A DNA stretch of 64,000 bases from Bursaphelenchus xylophilus (lineage: Eukaryota > Nematoda > Chromadorea > Rhabditida > Aphelenchoididae), in contig CAJFCV020000002.1 in assembly GCA_904066235.2 (NCBI GenBank), forward strand, positions 9,796,001-9,860,000, read 5' to 3'. The notes under the pieces are model-generated. The model searched no databases, was not told the origin of the DNA, and was given only the letters and a program-made list of their open reading frames with translations. The translations under genes were made by a program, and so were the position numbers. Shown here in pieces: positions 42,359-54,284 of this stretch; the first letter of the stretch is position 1; each line of letters starts with the position of its first letter.

Positions 42359-45300
42359 TTATGCAGCAATCGGATTGGGCAGCAGGTTTTGCCGCTCTTT
42401 GACAATACTGTCCACATCACTCCAATGCCAATAGCCGATCAAGTTGATGCCCACGCTGATGATCAGAAACAGGACCACGAAAATCCCGAAGAAACATCGC
42501 TCCATCACCGTGGCCAACCATTCGTACTCCTTCTGGGCCAGTTGACGGCTGAGACGGACGTTTTCTGAAGAAGAATTGTAAAATACGACAGAAAGGGAAG
42601 CTACAGCAAAAAAATTTCTTTTTGTTTTTTTGAGAGCAGTATTTTCAAATGCATAAACAAAGTTACTGCATATGCATAAGACGGGAAAATACCCCGAGAA
42701 TAATCGCCGGAATAAACATGTATTTGCAAAAGCAAATTGAGGACCATTGGTAAATATTGACAATGTTGGACTGAATTTGAAGGATGGCTTCCGCTGTTTG
42801 GGACATCTTATTTATAAAGGGTCTTGGAAGGACAAGGTTTTGTTTGAGATAAGATATTAGTCTGTCGGGAAAATAATGAGCATACTGTCGCTGCGCCAAA
42901 CGCGTTGCGAGTGAAAAGAAATTTGATTTTTCCGCGACACAATTCATTTTCTCGGCGGCGATGCGACTTCGGATGCGACAGAGTGCCCATTATTTTCCCG
43001 ACAGACTGATAAAGGCGGATCAAACCGAAAAAATATAAATTTCCGTAGAAAAATATTGGATTTAGAGGGGTCACCTCTTGTCATACTTGTTATAAAATCT
43101 CTCTAAAAGAGCGGCTAAAGTGGTCGAATAGCAACAGAAAGAAAGTAAGGGTGGACCAAAAATATCCTTGAATTTTGAAAACAATCTTAAATTTCGTGTG
43201 ATATTCTCTTACTCAACATTTTAAAAACCCCTCTTGGAGAGGTTTCATGGCATTTTCCATCATCAAGTCACCTTTCCTTCCTCAAAACAACTCTTCCCTG
43301 AAAATCAGGGTTGTCGTTCCAAGACCAAAAAAAAAAGTTTCAAATTCGCCCCTAACCCAATTGTCACTTCGCTAATTCTCAATTATCTTCAATTTCCTCC
43401 CTACTTTTTCCCAAATTTGGTCGCATCCACCCGCCATCTGGCCCAATTTTCCGTCCGATTGCCCCATCCGTTCAGAGTTGCGAAACAAAATTTTCCAGCG
43501 GCTTTCGGAAGTAATACCAAATGTTTCGGGAGCAGCGCTTGCTTCGAATTCTACATGAATGAAAGAATGAGGGCAGTTGTCACGATTTGACAGCAAATTT
43601 GTGCCAAATGAAGTGACCGTGTTGTTTTTGAGATTTGATTTCAGAATAGACGCACTTTGGAATTCCGATCTCTCGAGTTTCAAATGTTGAGAGAGCAAAA
43701 AAACATTCTACACGCCTAGTCAACGTCTTTTTAGGCTATTTGAAGTCCCTTCGGCAATAAAAATGATTCTCACCACGAAAACTTTAAAGCGCCAAAAAAC
43801 TTTGGCATTCTGCAACAACCGATTTTTTTGGCGGCTTTGAAGAGAATCAATGTTTGGCAACCGCGTTTGGGCTGAACTCACCGTTGAACACCCCGATATG
43901 TTGTAGCATTCGATCCTTGGCCATCCGATTTGACCTGGCCGTGTTTGGCTTGGATTCGGCCATATCCGAGTCGCCTTGGCTACCCGAATCGTCGAATAGA
44001 ATACTCAGGTTTGAGTCATTAACTGGTGGGGAGATCGGGTTCGAGTTACCGTTTTCTGGTTCTGAAAAATATTCGGTTTAGATTTAGTTTCTGAGCGATT
44101 TTTTCCGAGACCTCTTTTTTGGCATTGACAAGGTAGGAAATCACCTGTAGCTTGCTGGACAGAGAAGAAATGGGCTTGAAATTAGACAAGCCAGTATATA
44201 AGTTCCTTATGAGTGATATATTCCAAAAATGAGGGCTTAGTTTACGAAAAATCGGGGTTTTTCAGATAAATATTGTTTTAGGCATGAATAATATCTGAAA
44301 ACTGTTCGTATCCTTTTGGGCGCAAGAGGAATGGACTTGAATTTTAAAATGACAGGATGCTGACTAAATTTCAGCCGCACTTTTCTAGTATGGAATAAGA
44401 TACGAAGGAAAAATGTTAATTTTTGATGAAGACTTTGTTTTGCTCATGGATAACCTTTGAAAATCCAAAAATGGGGCTTGTAACTGCCTTGATAATGGGT
44501 AAAAGACTTTGAATTTTGTAAAACAGGGCAAATAGGGTATGGTTTGTCGACTGATGTGCTGAATATCATTTCAAGGCACGTTTTTTAGACGAAAATATTG
44601 TTTTAGGGAGGTGTAATATCACAAATTCCCAAAAAGTATTTTGATTTTGCAAATGTACTTATATAATTGTAAAATACGTGAGAAGTTGTCTAGTTTATAT
44701 TAGCTGCGGGCTCTGCAACAAAGACTGCTACACACTTACGAAAAGCGGCATTTACAAGCGGGTCCGTACTTTTGTCGGTTGATATGCCATTTGGAGCGCC
44801 TTTCCGGCGGAGGAAGAAGTTGGCGACCGAGCTCTTTTTCCTCAAATCCTCCTCCGCACCGACCTTGTCCAACTTTTTCTGCATTTTCACGGATTTCTTG
44901 TAGGCTTCCGTGGATGGAGGGGCTTCCGCGTACTCCTAAAACAAAATATTGCAGATTTACAGCGAGGATTCGGGAATTTTCACCAGATAGCTTTCTGAAT
45001 TTATGGTAAACTTACTTTAGTTCCTTTTCTCAAATGTAGTGGAACATCCGAGATGGAGATGTACCCAAAGAAGCGCGTGATTTTCACGGCTCGGCAGCTC
45101 AAACGCTCGCCCATTCGGCCCTTCTTTTGTACGGCAATGACGACAGAAGAGGCCAGTGTCCCCGATGATATGACAATTATCATTCCCAAGATAAACCAAC
45201 CTTGAATTTGATGAATCAGACGATTTTTGGGGACATTTTGATGTTGTTATAGATTTTAAAACACGATTCCTGAGTCACTGTGTCAGCCGTGGACATTCAA

Positions 45301-48300
45301 AAAATTCGATTTTGAGATTTTTGTTTTAAAATTACCGGGGGCATCCTACTACCATATTACCGCAACATTTTTGCCCAATTCTCCCGTTAACCTACTGTAA
45401 TTTACAATAGTATGATTTCACAGTAATCGGGTATTACTCAAAAAGTACGCATCGTAATAGCCAAAATTCGACATCCGTTGTAATGCCAAGATGCCAAAAC
45501 CTTTATAGTTCCGATTTCAGCCAGTTACGATGCGTAGTTTTTGAGTAATACCCGATTAGTGTAAAATCATACTATTGTAAATTACAGTAGGTTAACGGAA
45601 GAATCGGGCAAAAATGTTACGGTAATATGCTAGTAGGATGCCCCCGGTCATTTTAAAACAAAAATCTCAAAATCGAATTTTTTGAATGTCCACGCCTAAC
45701 AGGCGGCTGGTTCAGTGACTCAGAAATTGAGTTTTAATTGACAAAGACTCATCAAAATTAAAGTACCGCTTAAAACTTGTTCGGTTTTTGGTCAAAAGCT
45801 TGTAAAATACGTTCAATGCACTGATGATGTTTGGATATTCTTGCAAAATTTCGCAGAATTCATTAAAACCGCGAACGCCAATAAAAATTGCACTCTGCGT
45901 TAACAACTTGTCGCAATTTCTCATTAACAACGAAGTTGGAAAAAAAGCCGTAAAAAGTGGGCCCTTACCGATTAATGGGATGAATGTTGAAGTGGTCGGC
46001 ATTTGGTCGGACACCATCAGCATCAAAATTGACATGGAGAGGAGCTGCAAAAAATTGTTTGGTGACATGTTTGCGGAATGAACTTTTAACTTTTTTGTTG
46101 TTTACCACTTTTTGAGGCAAAGATTTTTTTCTTTTTTGCTTTTTGATGGAATAAAATTGGGGAAATTGCCAGATGAATCCAAAAATTAACAAGGGAAGGC
46201 TTCCAAGTGCGATGCACAGATTTTTTAACCCGTAAAATTAACCCAAAACTTACTGTAGTAATACCCAATGACACTTTTTCCTCGCGCATGCCGCTGGCTG
46301 ATGAAGTTCTGAAAAATTTAAAAAAAGTGAAAAATGTTATTGATATGGGATTTCTAAGAAATTATAGTCAAATTCCCTGAACTTACGTGAAGAACCCAAC
46401 AATAGCGATAAGAGTTATAATGGCGGTTGGTATGATTAGATTGACCAAGTAGAAAAGTGGCTTTCTCCGTAAAAACAGCGTCAGCCGAAGTAGTGTGTAG
46501 TTGTTGGGGCAGCAACTGTACTTAACTTCGTCTCGTTTTACTGAAACATTTGAAAGTTGCATAAACATGAGATTTGTGGCATTAATTTTACAAAAAAAAA
46601 AACTCTTCAATTTTTGATATCTTTTAGCCTAAAAATCCCGGTGGTTTCTATAAAATGCACGCCGAAAATATCGCATGTTTCATAGAAAAATCTGAGCTAA
46701 AGTTGTTCTAATTTCCATCAAAATCTACAGTGAAGGATCCGATCCAGCCGCAAAAAACCTACCATTTTGCATTCGGGACGCATCAAAAATGTGGTAAAAT
46801 GCTTCCCTCTCCAAGTGAAAAAAACTTCGTTTTGCAGGGCGCGCCATTTCCCTCACAAAAAGAGCGGGCGCGCTTTTGAAATCGGAGTTTTTTCACTTGG
46901 AGAGTTTTGCCACATTTTTGATACTTCCCGGATGCAAAATGTTACGTTTTTTGCCACTGGATCAGGTCCGCCACTGTAGCTATCGTTTTTCAAGCTATTT
47001 CCTTCTAACTCTTACTCGAAGTTTTGAAGAGATACCATCCTTCATTTTCGATAAAATTGGAGGTTCCGATCTCCTCGGAATACGCCCTATAATCGATTCC
47101 TTTTTGATCGTATGTCCAGCTGCTGAACGTCATCGTGCAGACCTGCAAATCGAACGGAAAATATCTCAAGTTCAGCAAACAGCTGAACTTGTAGATGGTG
47201 GGGTAGAGCAGTTCGATTAGCGCCGCTCTCCGCGTGCTGTTCGTTGTGAGTTTTGCGTTGAGCAAGCGTCTCGTATCGTCGTCCTTCATCACCAAGGAGT
47301 TGTATAAAGTGGTATCGGGAAGCCATATGCAGTGATGAGGCAGTCGGACTTCGGTAATATTACCGTAATCCATCGGATTCCAGTAGAGGAATTCGTCGTT
47401 CCAACGCTAAAAAAATAGTTTATTTTGAGGAAGAATATGAGTAGAGTTTATCAAAATAGTGAGCACAATGTCGCTAACTTTGCCGCGACAATGTGCTCAT
47501 TATTTTCCCGACAGACTGATGGATAGGGTTGTAACGCACCTCAATGATCCAAGCGTTGAGTAGAATGTATTGTTGTGGCTCATTCTGAAAGTGATTTGTT
47601 TACTATAACATCTCCTGTGGTTTATTAGGGTAATTTTGGAAGTGTCACTCGCTTATTACGTCTTTGGTTGAAACACTCTCACTGCACTGTACTATGTAAA
47701 AAATACCCTTGAAATTCGTTGGCATATGCTATATATATTTTATGTACTCTTATTCTTTTTCAATTCCGGTCTGCTGACAAGAACCGTCAAAAAATGAGAT
47801 CAAGAAGACCTGTAATTTGATATCAAAAAGTTTGACATAGGCAAAACGATTGTTTCCTTTGAGGAGAAAAGATCGCTTTAATACATTTTGAGGTACAGTA
47901 TAGCTACAGTAAGCCAAAAATTAAAAATTAGGCCTGCCCATTTTAATACACGAGTAACTAACTAACTATTGTAGGTACATCACGTCTTTACTGTAACATC
48001 TTGTTTTTTTGTGCACAACTTTACGACTTTTTCACGAAACCTGTTTTAAAAGGAACTTCCTTACAATAAAACCCATAGTTGTTTTTGTATTTTCACATAT
48101 TTTTTGTATTCCCTTGCAAATTGTTGTACATACAAGCGTTCTACTGTACTCAATGCATTGTGAAAACAAGAGTCAACTTTTTTTTTGTTTTTGCCCACAT
48201 TATTTCCCATTGTCCTCACTCCAATTTTTGTTGCCTCCTCCAAGTTTTATATGGCTTCGCAGAAAACAATTAAGAAAAAGAAACGAAAATAGTCCATTAG

Positions 48301-49909
48301 GCTATCGTTCTTTGTTTGAAAATATCATTAAGCACGTTTTTCTTGGACTATTCCACTTCTCGTAAGTAACTATCATGTACATGGCGTATATCTTGGTTCA
48401 GAGGTCAGCTGGTTCGGGTCAAAGGGCAGCAACCTTTTTGCATCCTAAGGCAATTTAAATTCCGGTCAAGACAAAAAAAATTCCCTCACTTTTGGGCTCC
48501 ATATACCTCCCCAAAGTATCGTAAAAAGGGGAAAGGGCATAGAAAGGCGAAAAAAGTGTAGAAACTCGAAAAAATTTTAGCGAATATTCTGGATTGAACA
48601 CCAAAAATTTCCTCAAATTTCCCTGTAAATTTTGTCGGCGAAAAATTTTGTCAAAATTTTAACCCCTAAATGTTGTTTCCTTTATATTTTTTCTGTTTTT
48701 CATGTTCTTCCATGTTTCCTTAGAAACTTCCGGGGCCAAATTGGTCTAGACCCTAAAATATAGATCAAATCTTGGGGAACCGAAAGCAAGGCGCTTTTTG
48801 TCGCTCCGAAAGTGTTGAGGAAACAGATTTTAGGCGGTTTTTTTCACGGAGATTTCCGGTTTTTACCTTTTTCGATACTATAATTGTCTGGCCATGAAAA
48901 AAATTTCGTCACCCAAGAAAAATACTTACGTAAGAAAGTATTGGTGAGATTTTTCATCTATGATTGTGAGAAAAAAATTCCAAACGATTTTTAGGACCGC
49001 ACAGTGCGATTCAAAAAAAAAAACTAAAATTTTTTTTGCACTGTAAAATTCAAAAAATAGGCTAAAAATGGCTATGGACAGTGCGATCGGAAAAATAGGC
49101 CAAAAAATAACTATGCACAGTGCAATCCAAAAATAGGCTAAAAATTTCGTTGCACAGTGCAATCCAAAAAATAGGCTAAAAATTTCATTGCACAGTGCAA
49201 TCCAAAAAATAGGCTAAAAATTTCATTGCACGGTGCAATCCAAAAAATAGGCTAAAAATTTCATTGCACAGTGCAATCCAAAAAATAGGCTAAAAATTTC
49301 ATTGCACAGTGCAATCCAAAAAATAGGCTAAAAATTTCATTGCACGGTGCGGTCCAGAAAAAGAGGCCAAAAATGACTATGCACAGTGCGGTCGAAAAAA
49401 GACAATGAGCTCAAAATTTCTTTGCACAGTGCGGTTCAAAGATTGGCCTAAAATTGGTCATGCACGGTGCAATCGAAAACATAGGCTAAAAAATTTCTTG
49501 CACAGTGCAGTCAGGAAAATAGGCCAAAAATGACTATGCACAGTGCAATTCAAAAAAATAGGCAAAATTTTCCTTGCACGGTGCAATCCAAAAAATAGGG
49601 TCAAAACCGCATTGCACGATGATAAATCCAAAAACCCAAATTTAACTTTTCAAAAACTCTTACCAATTCCAACAATTGATATAGATCCATGCTGAATGTG
49701 ACGTTGATTGGCCGAAACGCATCCCATGTTGGCTTAGCTTTATTGTCATAGCTATCCAGTAAATCTTGGATGAGTTTCAGTTGATCGGAGCTGGCATCCA
49801 CTCGATTTAGGGCTAAATATTCATTGTAGGAGAGGTAGTCGTGAGCCGAGACCAGTTTGAATGGCCAGTAGATGTAGATGAATATTAGAAAACATGGTTT
49901 CAAAGACAT
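42359..49909 (-). CDS. Cys-loop receptor subunit, nicotinic alpha-like (receptor 2)
   Basis: Ten exons (49909-49664, 47584-47540, 47406-47016, 46540-46387, 46308-46254, 46044-45969, 45200-45016, 44935-44740, 44061-43882, 42564-42359) join to 577 residues. A signal peptide (CFLIFIYIYWPFKLVSA) leads into the ligand-binding domain with INVTFSMDLYQLLEL, CIWLPDTTLYNS and the Cys-loop C173-x13-C187. Vicinal cysteines C237-C238 (YSCCPNNY) mark it as alpha-type. M1 YLVNLIIPTAIITLIAIV, M2 VSLGITTLLSMSILMLMV, M3 WFILGMIIVISSGTLASSVV and M4 CFFGIFVVLFLIISVGINLI are clear. It shares splice positions with receptor 1 after GITT and after FIPLI, so the two arose by tandem duplication. Intron 6 uses an unusual TTCAAG acceptor. 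Intron 1 (2.1 kb) holds a tandem array. Confidence 0.85.
42857..43009. mobile_element. E1 MITE in receptor 2 intron 9
   Basis: The ends TTAGTCTGTCGGGAAAATAA and TTATTTTCCCGACAGACTGA are each next to TA. It has the typical interior with CATTTTCTCGGCGGCGATGC. Confidence 0.85.
45270..45723. mobile_element. Palindromic element in receptor 2 intron 6
   Basis: The ends CTGAGTCACTG and CAGTGACTCAG bound two inverted arms. These carry GTGGACATTCAAAAAATTCG, GGGGGCATCCTACTA, AATTTACAATAGTATGATTT and their complements, with a short centre near 45495. No target duplication was evident. It belongs to none of the other named families. Confidence 0.7.
46738..46976. mobile_element. E3 MITE in receptor 2 intron 3
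   Basis: This is a clean 239-bp copy, from CAGTGAAGGATCCGATCCAG (after TA) to GGATCAGGTCCGCCACTG (before TA), with a GGGCGCGCC centre. Confidence 0.85.
47448..47519. mobile_element. E1 MITE fragment
   Basis: The right end, TTATTTTCCCGACAGACTGA, is intact. The left keeps only AAAATAGTGAGCAC, and the interior is largely deleted. Confidence 0.7.
48998..49620. repeat. Minisatellite of about 38-bp units built on a palindrome
   Basis: About 17 head-to-tail units of 36-40 bp carry TTGCACAGTGCAATCC, then AAAAATAGGCTAAAAATTTC. Units 5-9 are nearly identical; outer units vary (GCACGGTGC, GCACAGTGCGG). The 10-bp palindromic core is the same motif found inside E7 elements. The array ends 44 bp from the exon 1 donor of receptor 2. 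Confidence 0.9.
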
Positions 49910-50822
49910 TTTTAGACTTTTTGGCAAGATTTTGAGTGATATAATGGACAAAAACTATGTAGAATCTAATCGTATACCAAGTAGTATACGAAAAAGACGA
50001 GATGTTTTGTACAATTAGCCCATTGGAATAAGAATTTAGCTGATTTTAGAGACCTTAATAACTGGTACTATTTTTTTACAGTACTCTCAACCAAATTTTG
50101 AGGAAAAAAGTGTGATAAAACAGACCTTTTTACATAGTGTAATAAGCTGTAAAATAATTTTTTGGCCAATTTTTTCCTGGAAATAAAACTACTGTTTCGT
50201 TTTCGGCCGTTCTCCCGATTTTACGACCAGTAATAAAAGTAGTGTAAGAGAAATTGCAACAATTTATAAGGAATATGTTTCAGACCGGATTACAACGAAT
50301 CTAGACCGATAGGAGCAATTTTTTCGTTGTTTGCACATGTAAACAAGTCGAAAGCGAACAAACTTAATTTGCAGAAACCCTTTTAGAATGTGTGGTGGTT
50401 TGAGGTGGATAGGCTAAAAAATTGAGGTAATTGAGTTAGCGAGCGTTTGCTTTATACATACAGACCACGGAAAGGGCAAATATAATCAATAATTTTTGCA
50501 AAAAATCATAAACGGCTAATGAAATAAATTTGTTCGTTATAGAAAGGTTTAGTCAAAAAATACGGTCATATTCAACAAATATGACCGTAAAAAAGTGGTT
50601 TCATTCCATTTGGCAAATCAAAAATTAACAGTGCAGCTGGATTAAAATGTCACGCGCAACGTTTTTGACCTTTTCCTGCACTTTTTTAGGAGCGCGGAAA
50701 GTTTTGGAAATAAATTTTTGATGAGGGAAGGAAGTTTATTGACGGCTCCCAAAACAAGTTTTGTGCAGGTCAAGAGGGCTCTATTTATATCCTCCTGACG
50801 CCACAGGCATTGTGAATACATA
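49910..50822. other. Upstream region of receptor 2
   Basis: No gene is supported. A minus-strand frame ending at 50642 includes LLTCTKLVLGAVNKLPSLI and a basic tail. It is helix-like but runs out of the neighbouring E1 copy and has no start or splice context of its own. Confidence 0.4.
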
Positions 50823-50976
50823 TCAGACTGCCGGGGAAATAATGAGCGCAGTGTGGCTGGCCTATCACGTCGCTGACGTGAAAAGCAATTTGATTTTGTC
50901 GCGATACAATTCATTTTCTCGACGGCAATGCGATTTTCGATGCGACAGAGTGCTCATTATTTTCCCGACAGACTGA
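50823..50976. mobile_element. E1 MITE
   Basis: The ends are TCAGACTGCCGGGGAAATAA (after TA) and TTATTTTCCCGACAGACTGA. Interior CTGACGTGAAAAGCAATTTG matches the family. Confidence 0.85.
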
Positions 50977-51210
50977 GATTTTCTATAATAGATTGCCAAA
51001 CAGCATATCAGATATGTATAATATGTAATCCAATATAGACATACCTATGTGCAATAAATTTCAAGAAACCAAAAAAAAATTCACTATAGAAGGTCTTCGT
51101 GGTACAGAGGTTCATTTTGTCCTAAAATTCGCCCTTAGGACGTCTAAAATTGTTCGCTATAGACAGGCTACAGGCTTCATTCTATTTAAGTTGGCTATAA
51201 AGAAGTTCTA

Positions 51211-51366
51211 TTGTGAGTTTGTCGGGAAAATAATGAGCACTCTATCGCATCAAAAATCGCATCGCCGCCGAGAAAATGAAGTGTGTCGTGGCAAAATCAA
51301 TTGCTTTTCACTTCAGCGACACGATTGGCGCAGCGGCTTTGCACTCATTATTTTCCCGACAGACTG
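51211..51366. mobile_element. E1 MITE
   Basis: The left end TTGTGAGTTTGTCGGGAAAA is diverged at its tip. The right end TTATTTTCCCGACAGACTGA precedes TA. The interior is reversed relative to most copies. Confidence 0.85.
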
Positions 51367-51440
51367 ATAACTTGAATTTTTTCCAACAAACTTCGCAAAA
51401 TTCGAATAAAAAATGCCCCCGCAATAACCGCAAACGCATG

Positions 51441-51776
51441 TCAAACAGAACAACAACCCGTCCGAAACATTATTAAACACTGTTCATAACATTTTTCGCC
51501 AAGTGTCTTATGGCCCAAGAAGTCTAAAGTTTCGGGGCTCGTCTTGAAAAAAAGTGATGAGTCCATGGAACGCGTCTCTTCCCTCTCAGACCACGCCTCC
51601 GGCAGTTGAGACGTTGTTTTTTGCGGTAATGCCGGCCAAAATAGATTTGTTATAGCAGCAGTGGTTGTTGTTTGAGCGATCATTTTGCAAAAATGGGAGT
51701 AAATGGTCCTTCCGGGATATTTTTTTTCGCTTTTCATACCTGCTTTTCTTTTCGTCTTCGGTTTTTGGGGACCCAT
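51441..51776 (-). CDS. Hypothetical 111-residue ORF
   Basis: This is a full ATG-to-stop frame on the minus strand: a lysine-rich start, then ITNLFWPALPQKTTSQLPEA, and a cysteine-containing end (GEKCYEQCLIMFRTGCCSV). A donor-like GCAGGTATGA occurs after 13 codons, so the real structure could differ. No domain was recognised. Confidence 0.25.
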   Translation of the reverse strand: MGPQKPKTKRKAGMKSEKKYPGRTIYSHFCKMIAQTTTTAAITNLFWPALPQKTTSQLPEAWSEREETRSMDSSLFFKTSPETLDFLGHKTLGEKCYEQCLIMFRTGCCSV

Positions 51777-52431
51777 TCAGGAGCGGGGATGGAAGTGCAA
51801 ATGATGAAAAGGTGCCGAGAGGGGGATAATGGGACGAAAATGAATGGAAAATTTTAGTGATTTATGAGGGAAAAAATTTGAATTCAATCATGTTGGAAAA
51901 ATCGGTTTTAAAAATATTTCAAAAAATCTGCCGGAGGCACTAAAATTTGATTTTTTTTAAAATTTTACGAGACGTTCTAAGTAAGTCACTAGTCAATTTC
52001 CGACTAATTTAGCCAGCGATCCATCCCGCAGTTGAGAAATTCAACGACTTTTGAGGCGAGAGTCTAACACTCGGGCCATAAAGTCCGCAGCACGTCAATC
52101 CAGCGCATTCCCTGAACCAATTAGATGTTTCGTCCACGCACTATCGATTGACCAAAAGATTTTAGATATCAAAATTCTTTCAAACGAATTTTTGGAAAAC
52201 AAAATTGGTCATAAAAAACCATGAAAATTTTTAAACGTTATTTTCCGACCAGAAAGCAAAGTTTTGTCCCGGCCAGCCACGAAAAAACAGCCAAAGATCT
52301 TCTCCAAGATTCTATTTGTAACGAAATGCCACACTGATTAAATCTTGGGCAGGAAATAGCTTCAACTGCGCTGGGTTGACGTGCGTAGAATTTTGCACAA
52401 CTTTTCGCAGAAGGTTTCAAAACTATATTTG

Positions 52432-53050
52432 CTAGCTCGTCTTTATTTTTGAACTTCGCTCTAAGCGTAGTATCATTTCCCGGTCATCTTTTTCGGAACT
52501 CATTTCCTTAATTGAGCCTGCGGCTATTTTCGGTGCAATGGCTGGAAAGGGCGGATGGGCTTATAGGAAGCACTCTTACAACACTACGTATGAAATTTTA
52601 GGCCTTAGGTTTACTAGGCACATGTGCAAAGTTTTATCATTCTGTCGGGAAAATAGTGAGCACTCGCTAAATTCGACCAAAATTAGCAAAAGTTAGAATT
52701 TTTTCTATCAACCTGTCGGGAAAATAATGAGTGCAATGTCGCTGCGCCGATCGTGTCACAGATGAAAGTTAATTTCATTTTGCCACGACACAGTTAATTT
52801 TCTCGGCGGCGATGCGATTTTCAATGCGACAGAGTGCTCATTATTTTCCCGACAGATCTTTTTCATGCAGTTAAAACCCCATAGTTTCAGTAAAAGACAA
52901 AAAAGAGTCGCTAGACATTGAAGTCTGAGACTTTTAAGAGACAAAAAGAAGATGTAAAGAACGAAAACTAATAAGAAAAAATATCTTCTCACCTTGCAAA
53001 AGCCCAGCCAACAGTAGATGGGCCATCCATTCCAGTCTGCGCAGGTTCAT
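52432..53050 (-). CDS. Small secreted peptide candidate
   Basis: Exon 1 (53050-52993) encodes MNLRRLEWMAHLLLAGLLQ, a typical signal peptide. Exon 2 (52541-52432) follows a CCTTTCCAG acceptor, joins in the right phase and ends at a stop. It gives 55 residues with a charged C-terminal half (SSEKDDREMILRLERSSK). There are no cysteines after the signal. It could be a small secreted peptide or neuropeptide-like precursor, though no amidation site (Gly before dibasic) was seen. The intron carries an E1 MITE. The call rests on two exons in phase with good splice sites; the peptide family is unknown. Confidence 0.45.
52708..52857. mobile_element. E1 MITE plus a detached E1 end
   Basis: The full copy runs from TCAACCTGTCGGGAAAATAA (after TA) to TTATTTTCCCGACAG. 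A separate left end, TTCTGTCGGGAAAATAGTGA, lies 60 bp upstream (52640-52663) without a partner. Confidence 0.8.
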
Positions 53051-54284
53051 TTTCGGTTCGCTTTATTTGAAGTTGGCGACACTTGAGGACATTCTCCAAC
53101 GACTATTTCAAGGCATTTCCTTCTGTCAAAAGTAATGTTATTTCGCTCGGAAAACTGGGGTCGTTAAAACGAACATTAATTACTGCATGTGCACATTAGG
53201 CGATATGCTATAACGGGGGCGGGGAGAACGGGGAAGAATAGTTATTCGATATGGCAACATGAGAGGGCACGGGTACTCGCGAGTGGTCGGTTTGAGGGTG
53301 AAATTTACAGGGAAAGTGGTCGAAGTGCAAAGCTCAAATTTTGGTCAAAAAACACAAAAGTCGGGAGCCAATGTTATATCTAAAAGTTGGACAAAAATAC
53401 TCGGGCGTAGCTCGAAAAAATAAGCATAGAAAAATTGGCATGTTTTAACCCTGGATTTGTTATCGTTATGAGGCGACCTGCGCCCGAGCTGCGTCTCGTT
53501 TGCCAAGCAATATTTTAAGTAAACTTTTCGATGGAAATTTGTCCCGGTCCGCGTCAAGTTGTTGAAAATTTTAGTTCGGTCTTTGCAGAGGCAGACGAGA
53601 CATTCAACTATCTTTCTATGCGACGCAACACGCAAACTGTGGAGATCGGCAATGAGAAAAACATTTTTTAGTCATCTCTCTGCCAAGGCCGCGAGAAAAC
53701 GATTTTTTATAAGTTTCAAACCCATTTCCAGCCATTTTTTCTCTATTGAGCTGAAACAGGCTTGAAAGTTTGCATGCTAAAATTCGCGCAAAAGTGACGA
53801 ATTTACAGCACTTTTTTTGCCATAAAATCCAATAACTTGACTTCGGCAAAGACGACGTTTCCACCAAAATTAAAATTTTTTATGAGGGATTGGGACAGCT
53901 AGGATAAAAACCCCTCTTCTTTCCGACCACTCTCGTCATTTGGCATAATCTTTGGCCTAAAATGTTCTTTGAAAACATGAACGTTTCAGCTGAAGCGCCT
54001 GCAAGGCGAGTTCAATAAAAACTACAGAGAGAACACCATTTTCAATTTTGCAACACTATCGAGAAATTAAATTTGGTCGCAAAAATAAACCCATATACGT
54101 AGAACCCTCTCTTCAAGACGCCTTGTCGAAAAAATAACAAAACACATCCAGGGATGGTCAAGGACCAAAATTGCCGAGCGCTAACCGAGAACCGTAATTT
54201 ATGGAGCCGAATTACTCATTCTGCGGAGGGGTAATTAAGATAATATTTATTGAATAACCGAGTGAATGTTGGGCATTTTTTTAA
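53051..54284. other. Interval with a decayed E4-like repeat, no supported gene
   Basis: From 53308 (TA then CAGGGAAAGTGGTCGAAGTG) the sequence follows E4 loosely, with CTTTGCAGAGGCAGACGAGA, up to about 53900; the right end is not recognisable. The rest is AT-rich and holds no exon chain. Confidence 0.45.

Noticed and set aside
42359..42564. Last exon of receptor 2 as part of receptor 1
   Set aside because: Receptor 1 has its own M4 exon at 35449-35672 in the correct phase, and receptor 2 upstream exons join this exon in phase.
48998..49620. CRISPR-like regular spacing of a palindromic repeat
   Set aside because: The genome is eukaryotic, the spacers are themselves repeated (AAAAATAGGCTAAAAATTTC), and no cas genes exist; it is a minisatellite.
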